Shown here in pieces: positions 47,195 to 58,436 of a DNA stretch of 64,000 bases. Numbering within the stretch: the first letter of the stretch is position 1; every line of letters begins with the position of its first letter. The DNA comes from Phlyctochytrium arcticum. Lineage: Eukaryota > Chytridiomycota > Chytridiomycetes > Chytridiales > Chytridiaceae. Below the pieces are notes generated by a model. That model was given only the letters and a program-made list of their open reading frames with translations. It had not been told where the DNA came from and did not search any database. Position numbers and translations under genes: made by a program. The stretch spans positions 744,001 through 808,000 of the forward strand of contig JAHLKI010000005.1 in NCBI GenBank assembly GCA_025602905.1, in the 5' to 3' direction.

Positions 47195-48061
47195 TCATCT
47201 GCATGGCAGACCTATTGAGAATGAAAAAGAAGAGGACTTACTTTCCAATGTTTGATGGAGATCTCTGAACGGGAGGCCAACAGGCTGCAGACTCCACTCA
47301 TCTGGTTCTTGTTGCGCCTGGGGGTGCAGATTTTCGGGCGCATCTGGGTCCACCTGTCCATGATTCAACAACAGAGAGCGATGCTTCCGACAGCCCGAGC
47401 ATTAACCCACCTCTGCAGTGACAACACGGGTGCAGCTACTGGTTATTCCCGGCTCATAGGTTATAATTGGCCCGATGCCAGTGACTTTCCCATGATAGCC
47501 CGTTTCCTCATGCAACTCTCTGAGCGCGGCTATCTCAATGGCCTCGTCTCCATCCAGCAGACCTGTTACAGCATCTCAGGGCGGGGGCCAGCTGATTCAT
47601 TTCTTGGATAGTCATTCATACCAGAAGGAAACTCTAACGTCCAGCCGCCAGTTGCTGGCCGGAACTGGAGGACAAGCAACAAAGTCTTCTCTTGTGGATA
47701 TCGATCGGGGCTGGTACTTTTTTCCAGTATTGCGACCACATCCACAGCTACTTTGGAGTTGAATACTCTTGTCCTTGACAAAATCTCGACAGGATGTTCT
47801 TACCGTCCACATCCCTCTTACTCCTATTGTGGATTCTTTCACAGGCTTCCCATTTCCGGGGCAATCCACTAGGATCGTCGAAGCTAATCTCAGACAGAGA
47901 AAGCCATTTTGGATTTGATAGTGGTGCATAGGTTAATGTGGGATGGGCCTTTATCGCATTGGTTATGTCGGCAGCACTCAGAATACTTGGCACGATAAGT
48001 ATTGCATGTATTTGGAGGGGTCTTCCTATGATACATACGGCAAAGTTGACATGGGTGTCAT
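47195..48061 (-). CDS. Nudix hydrolase, ADP-sugar pyrophosphatase (YSA1/NUDT5-like)
   Basis: Hydrolyses ADP-ribose or related nucleoside diphosphate sugars; the family clears free ADP-ribose. Exons (minus): 48039-48061, 47804-47985, 47622-47750, 47411-47562, 47242-47353 and a short last one, 47195-47211, giving 204 residues. The Nudix box is complete (GLLDGDEAIEIAALRELHEE followed by TGY), fitting Gx5Ex7REUxEExGU. Upstream LQFRP.TGGWTLEFPSG and downstream PIITYEPGITSSCTRVV are typical of the ADP-ribose pyrophosphatase subfamily. The starting exon (MTPMSTLP) and the final 5-residue exon are the least certain. Divergent from mL46. Confidence 0.82.
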
Positions 48062-48351
48062 GATGTTGTCTATAAATATAGTACAAAGTCTGTCAGGCTT
48101 CCGCACCCAGCGGTAACACTCCAGAATTTCCAAACCGCAACAAGCAAAAGGTTTACCGGTCTCGCCGTCTCAACAAAAGGAGAAGTAGAGACTGATCTTG
48201 TGGGAGGATTCTGCGATCTGCTTGCGAAATTGTGGAGCAAATCTCGAAGTCGCTGTCTGTGGCACAGCGCATAACGACGGGAGATCAATTCAAGTTTGGC
48301 TTGGACGATTATCGGAAAGAATTTTGACCGCAATTCGTCAAGAGAAATACA
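48062..48351. promoter_or_regulatory. Bidirectional promoter region, Nudix gene / mL46
   Basis: 290 bp separates two divergent ATGs, so the two promoters must overlap or abut. On the Nudix side there is a TATA-like TATAAATATA at 48071-48080, close to its ATG. Inferred from arrangement. Confidence 0.4.
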
Positions 48352-49271
48352 ATGCTAGGCATAGAAGCAACCAGAGCTACTTTGAGGTGCATTCGTCGAG
48401 CGCCCTTTTCGAATCGCTGCGTCCGGCAGTACAGTTCCCCCACCCCCACGACGACCAAGTCAACCTCCAGCGTACACGTCGGCATCCTTCTCAAACGGTC
48501 CCCAGTTATCCTCCGCACACTCACACCATTCGAATCCGCTTACTACGCCTACCGTGAATCCCTCGAACTGTCCGAAGCTAGTTCTTTTAAACTCGAGTTT
48601 TACTTCAAGAAAGGTTCAACAGCCGAACAGAGGTGGTTTGCGGCACAGGAAGCTGCTGATGAAGAGATCAAGAAGCTGGGTGTTCCGGTGCAACCCCGGG
48701 ATGAGGAGTTGTCGCATATAGAATTGGCCGGGAGGGAAACGGAGGCGGATCGATCGGGCGACAAGAAGAGTTTGGAGCGTATGTTGGAGCGAACGGTATA
48801 TCTAGTTGTGAAGCGACCAAGTGGAGAATGGGAGTTCCCGGCGGGACCACTTGAAGAAGCAGAAGTACTACATGAGGTACATATCAAAGATTGCATCAAC
48901 TTGGGAGATCTGCTTCTTTTGTTTATATTGTTTTCTCAAATGAAATATAGGCTGCAACCCGGCACCTGCATACCGAAGTAGGAGCCAATCTGGAAAACTG
49001 GGTAGTAGGACGCACACCCGTTGGTCATGCTGTATCACCGTCCACCAAAAAGCAGGTTCGTCAACGTAATCCTGTACCTCGTATAGCGGCGCTCCCCTAA
49101 CACTCCACTTTACGTTAGACGTTTTTCATGAAGTCCCATATTATCGCAGGGCGGATTACGCCAAGCAAAGAAAAAGTCACAGATCACGCTTGGTTGACAA
49201 AGCAAGAGCTTTCCACCACATTGGAGAAGAGTTATTACGACAAAGTCAAGGGGATGTTGGCAGAGCTGTAG
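48352..49271 (+). CDS. Mitochondrial large-subunit ribosomal protein mL46
   Basis: Component of the mitochondrial 54S subunit (yeast Mrpl17), with a catalytically inactive Nudix fold. Exons 48352-48876, 48951-49055 and 49119-49271 encode 260 residues. The N-terminus (MLGIEATRATLRCIRRAPFS) is Arg-rich and acid-poor, a likely matrix presequence. Features: FESAYYAYRESLELSE near the start, GEWEFPAGPLEEAEVLHEAA in place of a Nudix box, and the C-terminal FFMKSHIIAGRI ... DHAWLTKQEL typical of the family. Confidence 0.88.
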
Positions 49272-49463
49272 ATTTCCCATCGCATGTGGCAAGCTACGCG
49301 TGAGGGGGTGGAAGTACCAAAGGTGCATTGTTCATATACACATAATTTATAGGTCTCTTGGTTTCTGAATTATCCATCGCAATCGATTAGTGTCCGATAA
49401 TCATGAATGGTTGAGGGGATTGGGCAGGTAGCCCGGCGTGGGATTTTTTTAAGCACTTTTAAT

Positions 49464-50153
49464 CTATCGGGTATTTGGTATACTATCGAGCGTCGTTGTT
49501 GCCCTTGATGCGTCAACCTGTGACCCTGGTGATCCCTCGAGATTGCGTTCGTCGTTTTCTTCAGCATTGTCAGTTTCAGCAACAGTCATGCCGGTGTTGC
49601 CCAAAAGATCGCCCTCCTCCTCCTCTTCTTCCTCGGACTCGGATCCTTCATAAGGTGGATTCATTGGATCCCACTCTTCCTCTCGCTCGTCTGCATCAGA
49701 ATCCCCGTTTGTTTCAATGTCCTTGTCATCAAACTCCGTTGGCCTAGAAAGCTCATTTAAAAAACATAAATATAAACGGAAAGATCAGCCCGCACCATAT
49801 GTTGAGTGAGCGTAGATACTTGATATGGTCGGTGAAGAGAACTTGAGCAATTTCACCTTCGATTTTAGTCGCTGTTAAATCAAATCTGTCTATAATGACA
49901 AAGTTGCCTTGTTCCAGCTGTTAGGCCCACCAAACCCGGTCAAGGTAAAATACAAGGCAGTTAGATACTCACCCCGCTTCACCCATATAACTTTCTGGAA
50001 CTTTTTTGGAAGTATTACCAAAATCGTCTCTTTGCTAGGTAATGCAACCAAAAACGATCCTCCCCGGGGTTCCAGAACTTTGGCTATAAGTTGAGTATCG
50101 GTAGGCGTTGGAAGCGTGGTCAGCTGTGTTTGGGTAGTTTGCTTGCGACCCAT
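49464..50153 (-). CDS. EIF1AD-like eIF1A-domain protein
   Basis: Small S1-like OB-fold protein related to eIF1A; animal EIF1AD is linked to late 40S ribosome assembly. Exons (minus) 49973-50153, 49796-49907 and 49464-49743 give 190 residues. The OB fold is seen in LIAKVLEPRGGSFLVALPS ... VILPKKFQKVIWVKRGNFVI. The C-terminal half is strongly acidic (runs of Glu at about 49600-49640) with EEEWDPMNPPYEGSESEEE. Divergent from the Emi1-like gene. Confidence 0.82.
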
Positions 50154-50349
50154 GGCGATATGTACAAGGTTTGTATGAACGGTTGTTGAAATAGTTCAAG
50201 AGGTCATCAAAATTCAAATTTTTGGGAAATTTGGCGTAAATAAATCAGGTCCACAGCCACACCTTGAAACTCAGATAGTCAGAACTTTCTGCCAACTTTT
50301 GGCCAACGAAACACTTTCCGTCGATCACAGCACGAGTCTATCAACAGCA
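50154..50349. promoter_or_regulatory. Bidirectional promoter region, EIF1AD / Emi1-like
   Basis: 196 bp between two divergent ATGs. The region is AT-rich (for example GGCGTAAATAAATCAGG at about 50230-50250). Inferred from arrangement. Confidence 0.4.
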
Positions 50350-50920
50350 ATGTCCGACACAAATACAGCGGCACGGCCAGGGGAAACAGTCACCACTGCC
50401 GGCTCAACCAGTGGCGTCTTTCGTACTGAGAAGGATGGCAAAGTTGAATACACATGCTCGATGTGGACGGCCTTTGACAAAGTTCAGCTCTGCTACAGTA
50501 AGTATCCTAACTCTGCCTATGCACAAACAATATTGGAAAAGATAGCCAATAACGTGAATAGCCGCTATTCCTCAAGCCAAGTATTACTATCGATACGGAA
50601 AGCTGCGCGATTGCAGCCAAATCCGATCCGACTTTGCCTTCTGCTTTGCAATGAAGACAAAGTCTAAAGCGGAAGCGAACGTATGTCCTTTGCTGCCATC
50701 TTCTACCTGAATCGTTTCCTTACAGTGATTTGTATTCCATCAGAGGTTGATTGCGCACCGAGAGGAGGAGCTCTATGACAGGAAGGTTGAGGATCGGCCA
50801 TCCAAGGCAGTGTGGGAGGTATGTAGCAAAGAGGAGCCGCTTTCAGCAGCAGTATCTAACCCTTTTCATTTCGTATAGCTCCGCTCACAACCTCCGCCAA
50901 ACTTTCCGCCAACAATCTAA
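50350..50920 (+). CDS. DUF3128 / Emi1-like small protein
   Basis: Exons 50350-50497, 50577-50680, 50744-50818 and 50879-50920 give 122 residues. The conserved core reads CSMWTAFDKVQLCY, then YYYRYGKLRDCSQI, then FAFCFAMKTKSK, with paired cysteines as in DUF3128 proteins such as yeast Emi1, some of which are mitochondrial intermembrane-space proteins with a twin-cysteine helical hairpin. The acceptor of exon 2 was chosen to keep this core in frame. The N-terminal 40 residues are Thr/Ala/Gly-rich and likely disordered. Function otherwise unknown. Confidence 0.75.
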
Positions 50921-51327
50921 GTGACCACCCAAACCATACCCAGGCTTTGTCATCAGGCAAGGTTCCATATCTTGCAGTTGCTCGTACAGTTAGTCTCAAA
51001 AAGTAAACTAGCAGGCTCTCTGAGTGGCATTGGTCGGGTCACATCCACACTCCGCCCTCACCCGTTAACCCACCGCGGCTATCTTCCACTTACTCCAGTG
51101 CCAAATGGAAGCGCTTTTGCCAGATCACTACAATCTGTAAATATATACATTTATTCTTCACACCCATTCAGGATTTTATGATGACCAGCTGTCCGGGCAC
51201 TGGCCTTCTTCCGGCTCCCTCTTCAGTATTGACGCTCTATGTGGCGTGGCGCAGTCGCAGGATAATCATCGGCGTTCTGACGTGTACACTTTGGAAAACA
51301 TGCAAAATCGAATCCGCCCTGAAATCT

Positions 51328-52678
51328 ATGTCGCGATATCAACCCCGCGATCTAACACTCTCTACCTTTGATCCCGTCGATAAAGCCCGTGTCCTTGTTG
51401 TAGGTGATCCTGGTGAGTTTATGGTCTGTAGTACGCTTCCGATTTACGGATGCTAACAGGATCATATCATTCCTGAACATTTGAGAGGTGTGGGAAAAAC
51501 AAGCTGGGTTCATCTAATTTGCCAGGGTACACCACTCAAGCGACCAGTGCATACTGTTGGATGCAACGTTGATGTCAAGGTGCGCATCATCTCTTCATGA
51601 AAGATGAACCAGAGCGTAATATCACACGAGCAGATTTTTGAACATCCATCAACTGGCCGCCCACACTTTCTGGAATTCATCGATGTCGCAGGCACAACCA
51701 AACACCGAGCATCACGGAGCCTGTTCTACAGTCACATTCATGGCCTAGTTCTGGTGTACGACACTACGAACAAGAAATCATATCACAATTTATGGAAATG
51801 GGTCGTTGAAGTATTCAACTCCGGACAATTGCGTAGCGGGCGGGGAGACAGCGGGTCAAGTCCCGTAAGTTGGGAAGGGCCAGTGGGAAGGGGTAGGTGG
51901 CCTTACTCTTTCTGACAGAGGAAAGCGAAGGTTGACCTTTCTTCTCAGATTTTGAGCTGGACGTGAGGGTTGGCGACATGCGACCAACCATTCCAGTACT
52001 AGTTGTTGGAACCAAATCCGATTTGGCAGATGAAGCGGCTCTGCGCCGGCGGAGTAGTCTTGCCGAAGAATACAACGCTGAGTGCGTTACAATGGTAATG
52101 AGTGCTTTACATTGGTTACCTATAATATGTCTAATCCGATCTGGATAACGCAGTCAAATACCCAGCCATTATCATTTAATCCATCCTCTGACCGGATAGA
52201 CTCTTTCTTTTCGTCAGTTTTGGATTCCAAATCGCAAAACTTACACGGCCCATCATCTCTGTCTTCGACGTCTGCAACCCCCACCAGCTTTGGATCTGGA
52301 TCGCAAGGAAATCTGCTTTATGGAAGTGGATCTAGCCTGAATGTCGCAGGAGGTGGTGGAGGTCATCTACACCCGCACGCGGGCTTTGGAGGGGCTGGGA
52401 TGGGAAGTGCGCACCTAAACACTGCGACGCCAGATGTACAACGTCGGAGGATTCCGCCGTCAGGTAGCCATCATGTGGGCGCCGGTGGAGGACTGAACGT
52501 GGGGATCAAATCTGGCATGCGACCGGGAAGTCCAGGGCGGTCCTCAATCTCTGCTCAAGGTTCTAGTGGATCGAACTCGATGCTGAACGTTGGCCCGCTC
52601 GATGCTGGGGCGGGCAGTTCGACAGGGGGTGACGCGTGGAGGAACAACTACGCTTTGGGGAAGGGGGGCACGCGATGA
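51328..52678 (+). CDS. RABL3-like small GTPase with Gly/Ser-rich tail
   Basis: Exons 51328-51412, 51488-51579, 51634-51864, 51957-52094 and 52154-52678 give 356 residues. GTPase motifs: P-loop VLVVGDPGVGKTSW, switch region TPLKRPVHTVGCNVDVK, FIDVAGT (WDxxG position), LVLVYDTTNKKSYHNLWKWV and VVGTKSD (G4). The TVGCNVDVK and GRPHFLEFIDVAG segments are typical of RABL3 (Rab-like without lipidated C-terminal Cys). The last 130 residues are Ser/Gly-rich, end in KGGTR and have no prenylation motif. The acceptor at 51634 was preferred to 51613 because it gives a 54-nt rather than a 33-nt intron. The family is known mainly outside Dikarya, which is a mild taxonomic hint. Confidence 0.8.
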
Positions 52679-54303
52679 CCTGCATTTCACAGCGTCGTTT
52701 TTTTTGCAGCACTGTATCTAATTAGGCATTGCACACCATGTCTGGGCTTTAATCCAGCTATTGAGCAACTTTGAGATGCTGTTGTGGCCAGTACCGCGAT
52801 ATTCAGCGGACCTTTTCTTGACTGCACCATTCGAACCTTGGTTGAGCGTGCCAGTACGATTAACCAGTCTCTTTTTGGACTTTCAAGATGTGCATCGTTC
52901 ACTTGCGCGAAAAGCATTTATATTTTCCTCCCTTGTATTCTGCGCTGGACTTTTTCAGATCTGAGTAATGGAGACAATAACGCCCGTAATTGGGCAGAAC
53001 AATTACTTCACGGCATTTGGTACGAGATTTTATTTTATTTGAAGGGGTTACGACAAGCCAAGTGCAGATCCGATGGATTTATCCCAATCATACGTGGCGG
53101 AATGTTGTGAATGATATAAATCCCTTGATTTTTTGAACCCTTTCGCAAAGAACTCCATCTCAAGCAAATACGATAGAAAACCGTCTTTCAAATACTGACC
53201 TGATGGAACGCGTGATCCGGCTCAGAAATCTCGGATGTGATATTCATTCGCCCTCGAGGCGCGGCTAGTTAGTGCCTCTTAATACAACTCTAATGCCACC
53301 AAACACAACGCACACCAAATTATGGTATACTATAGATCTGACCCAAGAAGACAAACTAAGACAAAATAGGGGGGAATATAGAGAGATAACTTATGCCTCA
53401 TAAATGAAGCAACAACATTACTCCGAAAAAACGTGGGAGAAAACAGATAGACTCACGTTTACGCACAGGACGGGCAATCGACAGGGCATGTGTTCATCCG
53501 CCTTTGTTCTACTTGAGAGCTCATTGGTTTGACGTTCACAGTAGTTCTGGGGTTTGTATAGGCCTGACGCGGATCAAGGCTTGCGGGCTAGGTACGGCAT
53601 TTCATGAAATCTGCCTGTTGCGTCGGTATAAGAGCTGCGTAACTAGCACCCACCCCAATGTATAATCGACCTTGCCCCCCCCCCCCCCCCCCCCCCCCCC
53701 CTCCCCTCGCTGCCGCGTTTGTTCCCGGTCTATACTACGCTGTTCAGATTGTAACGCTCCGGTGATCTTCCTTCCTCGGCGACCACGAGCCGATTGTCCC
53801 AATCACAACTTTGGGAGCGTGCACAGATAGACATCTACAATCATCAGTAGCACCGGAGGAGCATTTGGGCTTGTATCTCTCAGTGTTTTTTTCTGACGAG
53901 TCAGATCTGCTGTCACCCCAATTTGGCATTCGACCCTGGGGCCTTCCCTCCACACCTGTCAAACCAATCGCCAAGCTCTGGGAACGCGAGTGGGTAAACT
54001 CATCGGCTCGGCAAAAACTTCCAATGCTTTATTGACTGTGCAAAGTTCTCGATCCGTAATCATACCGCTTGAATTTCCAGACTTCAGGTCCACGTTTTCG
54101 TTAGGGGTTTGTTTAGCGGTATACTTCTCTCATCACCACCGTTGTACGCGGGGCTCATACATCATGATCCACTCTTCATCCGGAATGTAAGGGATATTGC
54201 AAATTTCCCATCTTCAACTCGATCGGTGTTTTGATCACAGGGAGATGGGAAAAAACATTATGACCCAGCCTGGGCGTAAGATGATAACGAACACAGCACA
54301 AAG
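52679..54303. other. Gene-poor spacer
   Basis: No gene recognised. It contains a poly(C) run of about 27 nt (53675-53701), listed separately. Confidence 0.5.
53675..53701 (+). repeat. Poly(C) run, about 27 nt
   Basis: Second long C homopolymer in the window, starting after CCTTG and ending at CTCCCCTCGC. Not inside a gene. Confidence 0.85.
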
Positions 54304-54329
54304 CTTCGAGTTCGAATCTCGAGCGATGC
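54304..54329 (+). ncRNA. tRNA-like element 12, 3' remnant
   Basis: A T-arm (CGAG TTCGAAT CTCG, 54307-54321) with a mutated acceptor strand (GCGATGC) and no 5' half. It is followed by the leader (CTCTCCACACTTTTGGCAG) of the full element at 54416. Confidence 0.5.
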
Positions 54330-54415
54330 AATCCCCGTAGGGCTGGGGTACACCTCTCCACACTTTTGGCAGTGTGAATAGTTATCAGAATCAAAATTCC
54401 CGTCAAACAACAAAA

Positions 54416-54723
54416 GCATTGGTGGCGGAATGGGCAAGCTCACTGGGTGCTGTTATTGACCGGTCGATAACAAGCAAATCTCAGCTGGTCCGTAACGGTA
54501 GCTCGGGCTGCCGCTCTTGCCTATTTGTCGGCCTGTCTCCCCTCGTGGAATTCGGCGCAGCGCCGGGAATATCCCCCGTAGCTGAACTATGACCGGTGTC
54601 GGCCACGGAAGAATATCCTGGCAGTACGCCGAGTTTCCCGAGGCGACACTTGTCGGAAAGCATTGAAAGCAGCACGGCGGAGAGCGAGCTGCCAGAAAAC
54701 CGAGTTCGAATCTCGGCCAATGC
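54416..54723 (+). ncRNA. tRNA-like hairpin-array element 11 (isolated full copy)
   Basis: 308 bp with intact ends (GCATTGG ... CCGAG TTCGAAT CTCGG CCAATGC) and T8 at 54734-54741. The first hairpin after the D-arm is GTTATTGACC/GGTCGATAAC, a near-perfect 20-nt palindrome. It lies 15 kb from the main field and carries the same leader, showing the family is dispersed. Confidence 0.7.
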
Positions 54724-54741
54724 ACTCTCACTATTTTTTTT

Positions 54742-56218
54742 GCACCCCGCCGATAACATAAAATTCTACGCGGTTGAGAACTTTGCTAGTTTTGATGACC
54801 ATCATCTTGTCCAAGGTTAGAAGCCCGCCAATAGTCGTTATGCCAGCTCCCGGGGAGGGCATCAACCGATGGCGGCCTCATTGGAAAAACGTGCCCGGAG
54901 GTAAACTCACTGCCTCGGGTTATAATGCTCAGGTCTTGCTGATCAAGCCATGACGGCCATGCACAGCCATGGACAGAGGTGTTATCGCGTGAAGTGGGTG
55001 ATGTGTGGTGCCATCATTGATGGGAAACTGAAATGGGGTTGGGGGAGCATGTCATTTTGAACATCCTCCTCTCCTGCGTGTATAGGGCTCTATCACTACC
55101 ACTTGGCCCTCGCGTTCCCACGGCCTGTCTTTCCTCGCCGGTCATACCTTTCTGCCGTTTGCGTCTGTGCCTCCTGACTCTGCGGAGATGCATTTATCCT
55201 TTTATTCTATTTGTGCATTGCTTTCATCTTTCCTCACCGTAAACGTCCTGGTCACAGGGCACGGCTCTTGATGTCCATTTTGCAAAATGAAACCTCCCGA
55301 AGAAGGACCTGGGGACCGAGGGATCTTTCTAAAAGTCAGTGCATTTAGTCCACTGGCCAGTCCGTTGCCCGGCGGCTACGCCCGCTTTTCTATTTCCATA
55401 AATGAAACGCTTCGAGAATGGTGGGAACAATTTGCCAACGTCAGAAGGAAGCTGCTAACCGCTTTGAATGACGATGTCCTTCGCGACAATGGTGTGCTGC
55501 TAAAAAGTCGTGCACTGAATACCAACCTTGTTATCGATAAACTTGTACCAGGCAAAAGTCACGGTTGCAGCAACTAAGTTTATTACGTCGATCACATTGG
55601 CAAGAAAACGCAATGGAAGCTGCAGCTTCACTAATTATATTAGGATGATTTCGATCACTCTCTGTCATGCACAAAGTAGTATACCACCAGAGGAACCTCC
55701 AAAGGCACCAAGAAGAGTCTGTCGAACTATATATTCCGAGGTAAGGTTACAATAATCACAGAGTATATATCTGACCCCCATCCGAAGCGAAAGACCATAA
55801 TCATCCTCCCCGTACTCTTCCAACAAGGCATGGCTTTTTTGTTTGTTCCAGCTGTTCACTCCACCGTTCGGCAGCTTCTCGTTGCCCGCAACGAGTAATT
55901 GGAGGATCGATTCCAGAAGCTCGCTGGTGGGCAATCAAGCCGTCAAAGTTCCAGTGTTCACACGATTTGGATTGTCAGTTTGTCCTTTTCTGGCATAATG
56001 TATGCTAAGCGCGGGAGAAACCGTGAGTCTTCGTGAGAAACCAGGTGAGAAACCCAGGTTCTTGACCTTGGATCGTGCGCACTGATCTTCATGAAGTATA
56101 TTCGGTACTATTCATTTTACGATCTATCCGAATTCTATTCATTTTACGATCTACGGTCGTTCTATCTAGGTGGCAGAAGGCAGAACAGAATCCAGAAAAC
56201 AGTTAAGGGACCAATCAA
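54742..56218. other. Gene-poor spacer
   Basis: Contains an open frame 55287-55577 (96 codons) without a recognisable domain, and a locally repeated ATTCATTTTACGATCTA motif near 56107-56150. I cannot support a gene. Confidence 0.4.
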
Positions 56219-57466
56219 TTAGAGGCGTAAAAATAGGTTCACATTAGTGGAAGGCACATTCTTGACTTGATTCGGAATGCCTTGCCCAAGCAGGTATTGA
56301 ATTGCACCCTGCGCCGAGTGTGCTTTGCCGGAACTAAGAGTGACAGCCAATGCGCCTGCAACGTGAGGACAAGCCATTGAGGTTCCATCCAAGCTTATAA
56401 ATCCCCCGCCCATCTTAGCCGCGATAATTTGGGTCCCCGGTGCAATAATACGCACGCATTTGCCAAAGTTGGATTAACGGGTGGCAAACTCACTGTTTCT
56501 CTCCGAGGCAGCTACGCTGAGAACCCCCGGGACACTTTGGGGAGTTCTCTCGCATGTTCCGTTTGACTCATTTCCCGCAGAGACGGCAATTGCCATGTCC
56601 GCGTCTACTAACGCTCGCACAGAATCCGCCACGGGTAGGTGATTCCCATTTATACCCCAGGAAAAGTTGGCTACAGTTGTTTTTCCCTTTCCTTGGATCT
56701 GTTGAAGCGTCCATCGCAGGGCGCCAAGGACGTCTTGAAGGGTCTTGCCAAGCTCGACGGAGATAATGTTGGCTTTCCGGGCAATTCCATGCGTCTTGCC
56801 TGCTGCAATTCCGGCCACATGAGTACCATGTAGTTCGGTGAGTTTCCCGTCTTCAGGATAACCCAACCTGACACGACCCTGGAACTCGCTGTGGGTGACA
56901 TCCACGATTGAATCGACAATATAAATATCCACCCCAGCACCTGCCGAAGAGTCGAAATTAAAGGTGCCATCAGTAACCCCATCAATGGCATCAAGATTCC
57001 AGAGACTTGAATCAACTGGCAGAGAATCAGTATTGAATCTTCATATGGAGAATCCCGATCGAGAAGGTTGGGCAAGTTGACGTTCTGGATCACATATGCA
57101 ACATCTTGGTGATCTCGGATTGAGGCAACTGTAGCGGAGGAATCACTTTTGAAAGCAAATCCTTGGTAGTAGCCATCCCCAAGATTGTATCGGTCGAGGA
57201 TCTGAAGACTTTTCCCATCTCGGCGATCAAGGGTCGCTGAGCTAGCGACTTCCTCAATAAGCGCAGTAACATTGCGAGGTATCAGGTTGTCCACCGGGTA
57301 ATGGAAGCCCACGATATATTCTCCGGGAATGGGAGCTGTACTCGCAATAAATTTAGTACTGTGCTCTCACTAGGTCCAATCCATACTTACTTTCTTGGCG
57401 AATCAGAGGAGAAGCGGTGGTCAACGAGACTAAAGCCAAGGCAAACGCAATCCTCATTGAGAACAT
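56219..57466 (-). pseudogene. Broken subtilisin-like serine protease (proteinase K family)
   Basis: Paralog of the intact gene at 58437-59719, same two-exon plan: first exon 57391-57466 (signal peptide start MFSMRIAFALALVSL), second from 57335. It keeps the I9 propeptide (PGEYIVGFHYP), the Asp region (IYIVDSIVD, with Ile for the conserved Gly after DS), HGTHVAG and [11 protein letters not shown]. Two lesions break it: a one-base frame slip near 57025-57040 in the propeptide-catalytic junction, and an in-frame TAA at 56474-56476 where the paralog has Tyr. Together they make a functional enzyme unlikely. Confidence 0.85.
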
Positions 57467-58436
57467 ATTGATCAGAATTGACGATATGAGGTTGTGCAAG
57501 GAGAAAAATGGTCTTGTTTTGAAGAGGTACCACATGAAGCTTTGAGTCCGTATGCTGCAATTTATAGCCTTGAGCGTTATATACTGACAGACATCGAAAA
57601 ATTACCTCACATCTGGTACAAGGACTTTTCACAAAACTGTCAGGTAACTTCCCGGGTAGACTCAGGAGTCAGGAAACTTTGTACCGTTCAAGATCCCATT
57701 AGGACGGTGATCTGTGCTTTAGATCAAGGGGTCTATGCCAAGCTATTCAAAATCGAACGATGAGCACGTCTTGGTACATAGTACATCGGACGTGCGACAA
57801 GAAACCCATGTGCTCCATAATTGAAACGATTACAGTACGCACCCCTCGTCGTTCAACTCCGGCCATTGAAAGAACTCGCAAATCTGGAACCTTGGAATTT
57901 TAGAACCTGACCACAATGTTATGACTTGTGCGTGATCTTGCAGTATTGGCCGTGGTACTGATCCCAGCGTTACGCCAGGATATTGATTAGAAATCACTAT
58001 TATCATTTTGATTTCAGATCGAAAAAGGTTGAAATCTTGCAATGTCAAAGAGGTCAAATCAGCGGTAGGGCAAGGACAGGCGATGAGCCAGGCCAAGTGC
58101 ATGTTATATATATAGGACATCAAATATTATCCATTTTTCAGTGGAAATTATTTCATAATACAGTGCGAATACTGTTAAGAAGAATTATGTTTCATAGGTA
58201 AGAGTTGGCGGGTGCTGAGGGCGGGTGTTCTACTATCTACTTCGATTTTGGAGAGAAATTGAAATCCATTGGTGAGAAGGTATATATTCCGATGTAAGGA
58301 AATTCTACTGCAGTTATGAGATTCTCTCTCTATGTACCCAATGTCCTTTCCCCACAGACATCATCAGTCGGAAAACTATGAGCTGGAGGCAAACTGGATG
58401 CTCTAAATCTAGAAGTTGAGGGGCAAAGCGACGGCT
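57467..58436. other. Spacer between the two subtilisin copies
   Basis: 3' flank of the intact copy and upstream region of the broken one. No gene recognised. Confidence 0.5.

Noticed and set aside
55287..55577. Open frame of 96 codons as a small secreted protein
   Set aside because: No signal peptide, no domain, no splice partner; it may be chance in an intergenic region.
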